Shown here: positions 60,998-64,000 of the stretch, piece after piece
Position numbering within the stretch: the first letter of the stretch is position 1
How the letters are laid out: each line of letters begins with the position of its first letter
NCBI GenBank assembly: GCA_002449845.1
Contig: DJXW01000017.1
Span: 5,942 to 69,941, forward strand
Direction of reading: 5' to 3'
Source: Prevotella sp. UBA6994
GTDB lineage: Bacteria; Bacteroidota; Bacteroidia; Bacteroidales; Bacteroidaceae
Length of the DNA: 64,000 bases
The notes under the pieces: generated by a model
The model's database searches: none
What the model saw: the letters and a program-made list of their open reading frames with translations, nothing else
Told to the model about the DNA's origin: nothing
Translations under genes and position numbers: made by a program

Positions 60998-63049
60998 ATG
61001 TATAAACCAACATTCAACAAGCGCAAGGCAATCATCTTCAAGCACTTCACCAGAAAGGGCTATGCGCTTTTTGCCTGTTTGGGACGTGTGGTCGTCATTG
61101 GTACTTTATCCGTACCAACGCTGACATACGCCAAAGCCAACGGAATCAGCATCCGCACGGAATTGGCAAGCGACACGCTCAACAGACAAGAAGTGAGACT
61201 TGACGAAGTGATTGTCACAGGCTCTCGAGCGCCATTGTCCGCTTGGCAGAGCCCAAGGATTGTTGCCTTGATTAACCGCGAAGACATAGAGCGGACTGAG
61301 GCAACGAGTATCAACGATCTTTTAAAACTAACCACAGGCGTGGATGTCCGTCAACGCGGTGGTTTTGGAGTGCAGACGGACATTTCCATCAACGGTGGCA
61401 CATTCGACCAAATCACCATTCTCTTGAATGGAGTCAACATCTCAAATCCACAAACTGGTCACAACGCTTCCGATTTTCCCGTTTCTTTATCCGACATTGA
61501 GCGCATCGAAATCCTTGAGGGCGCTGCCTCACGTATTTTCGGCTCATCGGCTTTCAGCGGAGCCATCAACATTGTCACGAAAAACAAGAAAGGTGATTAC
61601 GACGTACAAGCTGCCGTGGAAGGCGGTTCGTATGGTACCGTTACCGGAGAGGGACAATTGTTTATCCAACCAAACGACAAGCATAGCCATTTAGTAAGTG
61701 GTGGCTATGGAAGAAGCGATGGAGGAACCGACAACAGCGACTTTCAAAAAGGAAGGTTGTTCTATCAAGGCAGGTGGAACAACAAGACCGTTCGTCTGAA
61801 TTGGCAACTGGTTGCCAGCACGCAAAGCTATGGAGCCAATACGTTTTATAGTGCCAAATACAACAATCAATACGAAAAGACGAGACACGCAATCATGTCT
61901 TTGGCTGCTAACATAGACCTCAGCCAACACATTATTTTAAATCCATCATTGTATTACAACAAATTCTATGACCACTATCAATTAATCAGAGACCAAGAAG
62001 GTGCAAAAAACGGAGAGAACTACCACAACATGGACGTTTATGGAGCATCCTTGAACTTGCTTCTCAATTCTCGTTTAGGAAAGACTTCCATTGGTACAGA
62101 CGTTCGCAAAGAGCATCTATTGAGTACGGCTTACGGCGAATTACTGAACGAGAAGGATTGGAAAGACATTCATGGGAGCAATCGTCAATACGACAAGAAA
62201 GGCCAAAGGACTAACCTCAGCGTTTTTGCCGAGCACAACATCTTACTGAAGAAATGGACTATCTCAGCTGGATTGCTCTACAACCATATTACGGCTCCTT
62301 CATCACAACTCTCTTCCACCTCATCTGTAAGTCCTGGCATTGACGTGAGCTTTAGACCAACTAACCATTGGAAACTGACAGCTTCTTGGAACAATGCCAT
62401 TCGTGTGCCTACATACACAGATTTGTACACAAGCAACGTGGTTCAACAAGGAGACATCAACTTGAAACCAGAGAAAAACAATACGTTTAAAGTGGTGAGC
62501 AGATGGTTTAATCCTTATCTTGACATTACCGCAAATGTCTTTTATAGTCGTGCAACCAACCTGATTGACTGGGTTTATGAAAGCAAGGAAAGCACCAAAT
62601 ATCATGCGCTCAACATTGGAAAGGTGGACAACGTTGGAGCAAGCATCACAACAGATATAGACTTGGCTTTTCTTGCGCCAAACAGTTCTGTCTCATTACC
62701 TCAACTGAAATTGGGCTATGCGTATATTCACCAAGACCATGAGACGGAGCATCAAATATATAAGTCGCTCTATGCGTTGGAATACCTAAGACATAAGGTT
62801 ACCATACAACTGTCACAAAAAATATGGAAACATCTTTCGGCAAATTGTCAATACAGATGGCAGCAACGCACCAACGGGTTTCATCCTTATTCTAAAATCG
62901 ACATGAAGATTACTTGGGATGTGCCTCAATATAGTATTTACCTCAACATTGACAACCTCACCAACCACCGATATTATGACATTGGTTCGGTGCAGCAACC
63001 AGGAATTTGGTTCATGGTAGGAGCTAAATATCGCTGTTCTATATTTTGA
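60998..63049 (+). CDS. TonB-dependent receptor, BtuB-like class
   Basis: 683 residues with a signal-like segment (YALFACLGRVVVIGTLSVPTLTYA), a TonB-box region (VRLDEVIVTGSRAPLSAWQS), a plug (INREDIERTEATSINDLLKLTTGVDVRQRG in part; IERIEILEGAASRIFGSSAFSGAINIVTK) and a 22-strand barrel ending in WFMVGAKYRCSIF with a terminal Phe. The short plug and absence of an N-terminal carboxypeptidase domain set it apart from SusC-type proteins. It may take up a cofactor such as corrinoid or iron chelate, but no partner genes are nearby. Confidence 0.9.
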   Translation: MYKPTFNKRKAIIFKHFTRKGYALFACLGRVVVIGTLSVPTLTYAKANGISIRTELASDTLNRQEVRLDEVIVTGSRAPLSAWQSPRIVALINREDIERTEATSINDLLKLTTGVDVRQRGGFGVQTDISINGGTFDQITILLNGVNISNPQTGHNASDFPVSLSDIERIEILEGAASRIFGSSAFSGAINIVTKNKKGDYDVQAAVEGGSYGTVTGEGQLFIQPNDKHSHLVSGGYGRSDGGTDNSDFQKGRLFYQGRWNNKTVRLNWQLVASTQSYGANTFYSAKYNNQYEKTRHAIMSLAANIDLSQHIILNPSLYYNKFYDHYQLIRDQEGAKNGENYHNMDVYGASLNLLLNSRLGKTSIGTDVRKEHLLSTAYGELLNEKDWKDIHGSNRQYDKKGQRTNLSVFAEHNILLKKWTISAGLLYNHITAPSSQLSSTSSVSPGIDVSFRPTNHWKLTASWNNAIRVPTYTDLYTSNVVQQGDINLKPEKNNTFKVVSRWFNPYLDITANVFYSRATNLIDWVYESKESTKYHALNIGKVDNVGASITTDIDLAFLAPNSSVSLPQLKLGYAYIHQDHETEHQIYKSLYALEYLRHKVTIQLSQKIWKHLSANCQYRWQQRTNGFHPYSKIDMKITWDVPQYSIYLNIDNLTNHRYYDIGSVQQPGIWFMVGAKYRCSIF

Positions 63050-63056
63050 TGATGGG

Positions 63057-63095
63057 TGTCCGCTAAACTTGCTTTTGGCGGACATCTTTCTTTTT
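63057..63095 (+). terminator. Terminator of the TonB receptor gene
   Basis: TGTCCGC (63057-63063) pairs with GCGGACA (63078-63084), followed by TCTTTCTTTTTTC. Confidence 0.82.
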
Positions 63096-63129
63096 TCTTC
63101 TATAACTCATATATCATCAAAAAAAGTAT

Positions 63130-63137
63130 TATCTTTG
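63130..63137 (+). promoter_or_regulatory. -7 box for the DUF4419 gene
   Basis: TATCTTTG followed by C, 33 bases before the ATG at 63171. Confidence 0.62.
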
Positions 63138-63170
63138 CACACAATAATATAAATACCTTATTACGTTAAC

Positions 63171-64000
63171 ATGATCAGCCTAACAATTACACATATCCAG
63201 CAAAAACTGCTCATCGTATCTATCGCTTTGATCTGTTTTACAACTTCTGTCACAGGTAAAGAAAAAATCTCTAAGATTATTTCTCGACAGGATGGGAGCA
63301 TCACGTTTGTGGTTGACGAGAATTTGTCACCTGCTGAAAAAAGGGACAGAAACACCACTAGCGACAAAATAGCTCAACTCATGCGGGCAGAAGAACAGGT
63401 TGAAGCTGAAAGATTTGAAATCATAACCAGCAGCTTTGCCAACGACAACAACCTGAGATACTTGGGAGAGGATGCGTTCTTTCAGTGTATGGTAAGGGCT
63501 TACGCAGAGCATCGTTCGATAGTGATTTCTCCTGATATGGTATGGTTGATTATCAGTCAGGGATTTGCTCGTTACGTCAACGAACATGCCGAGGAGTTAC
63601 GACCATTATTGGTGAATCATAAGGGTAAGATGGACTTGGTCATAGAGTCTGGACAAGACTTACTTTCTGACGAGACCGACTGGCAAAAGCTTATCAGAGA
63701 TTTCACATCACAAATAGACAAGCATACAAAGAAAGACATCGCCAAAATCATTACGTCTGATTTCTCGACAACTACTCCAACGGAACGCATTGCCTCGCAG
63801 ATTACGTTGATGGAAAGTGTGAAGAGTTACTTTGAATATATCGTTTTTCGCATTGCCTGCGGCATTCCATCCATCACATTGAAAGGAACACCCAAAGATT
63901 GGCAACTGATATTGGAGAAGACTCGCTCGTTGAGTCAGTATGGTCTTAGTGAATGGACCAAAGAATTAGAACCTATTTTGGGGGAATTTGTACAAGCCGC
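63171..64000 (+). CDS. DUF4419 protein, 3' end outside the window
   Basis: About 276 residues are visible. Signal-like N-terminus (QQKLLIVSIALICFTTSVTG), then DUF4419 features: SIVISPDMVWLIISQGFARYVNEHAEELRPLLVNHKGK, shown here by the parts SPDMVWLIISQGFARYVN and ELRPLLVNHKGK, later FRIACGIPSITLKGTPKDW. The family is widespread in Bacteroidetes and fungi with no established activity. The export signal is unusual for what is often annotated as a soluble domain. Own promoter. Confidence 0.85.
   Translation, partial: MISLTITHIQQKLLIVSIALICFTTSVTGKEKISKIISRQDGSITFVVDENLSPAEKRDRNTTSDKIAQLMRAEEQVEAERFEIITSSFANDNNLRYLGEDAFFQCMVRAYAEHRSIVISPDMVWLIISQGFARYVNEHAEELRPLLVNHKGKMDLVIESGQDLLSDETDWQKLIRDFTSQIDKHTKKDIAKIITSDFSTTTPTERIASQITLMESVKSYFEYIVFRIACGIPSITLKGTPKDWQLILEKTRSLSQYGLSEWTKELEPILGEFVQA

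Overview
The window looks like chromosome of a Bacteroidales bacterium, most likely Prevotellaceae (Prevotella or Segatella type). The grounds are the many -7 promoter boxes of the Bacteroidetes form TAnnTTTG, the scarcity of Shine-Dalgarno sites, a full Bat (aerotolerance) operon, a TamL-type Omp85 lipoprotein, a fused HAD-phosphatase/IGP-dehydratase HisB, DUF2027-Smr and DUF4419 proteins, and intergenic simple-repeat arrays. No rRNA, tRNA, CRISPR array or intact insertion sequence was seen.

Layout. 1-4.0 kb: an efflux operon (HlyD adaptor, cut by the window edge, and TolC) divergent from a two-component system (Fis-type response regulator and histidine kinase), with a twin palindromic operator between them. 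4.0-14.3 kb: SulP anion transporter; an operon of LysM-binding protein, beta-barrel protein and POT peptide transporter; and an operon trmH-like, membrane protein, hisB, fucP-like. 14.3-25.8 kb: tamL, three stacked repeat elements, glnS-TPR-dedA operon, a 1.3-kb gene-free interval with a probable small RNA and nested palindromes, then C11 peptidase, mltG and mltF. 25.9-30.6 kb: hisG-hisD-hisC and a DcuB-type transporter. 30.7-39.8 kb: CotH-like protein, TPR regulator, nadE, DUF2027-Smr, queA, PAP2 phosphatase. 39.9-48.2 kb: moxR, DUF58, an accessory membrane protein, batA, a batB-batC fusion and a batD-batE fusion. 48.4-56.4 kb: rhaM, then an accessory stretch with a broken DUF4160/DUF2442 pair, a secreted protein and a three-gene AT-rich island (protein kinase-LRR, ABC/AAA_13-like ATPase, two-TM protein). 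56.4-64 kb: LytTR regulator and LytS-type kinase, two TonB-dependent outer-membrane proteins and the start of a DUF4419 protein.

The least explained material is non-coding. Two homologous elements of about 345 bp (4066-4408 and 49261-49607, opposite orientation) both lie between convergent genes. Each carries four 15-bp near-palindromes, TAAC-N7-GTTA type, at exactly 21-bp spacing. Other notable points are a 115-bp palindromic element read in frame inside tolC, several simple-repeat families, some as inverted pairs, and the kinase/ATPase/membrane-protein island, which has the look of an undescribed signalling or phage-defence cassette. Function of the island is inference only.

The efflux genes, SulP, POT, FucP-like, DcuB-like and TonB genes form a transport-heavy envelope programme. 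HisG/D/C and the distant HisB cover four histidine steps. The Bat proteins form a membrane VWA complex driven by the MoxR ATPase.
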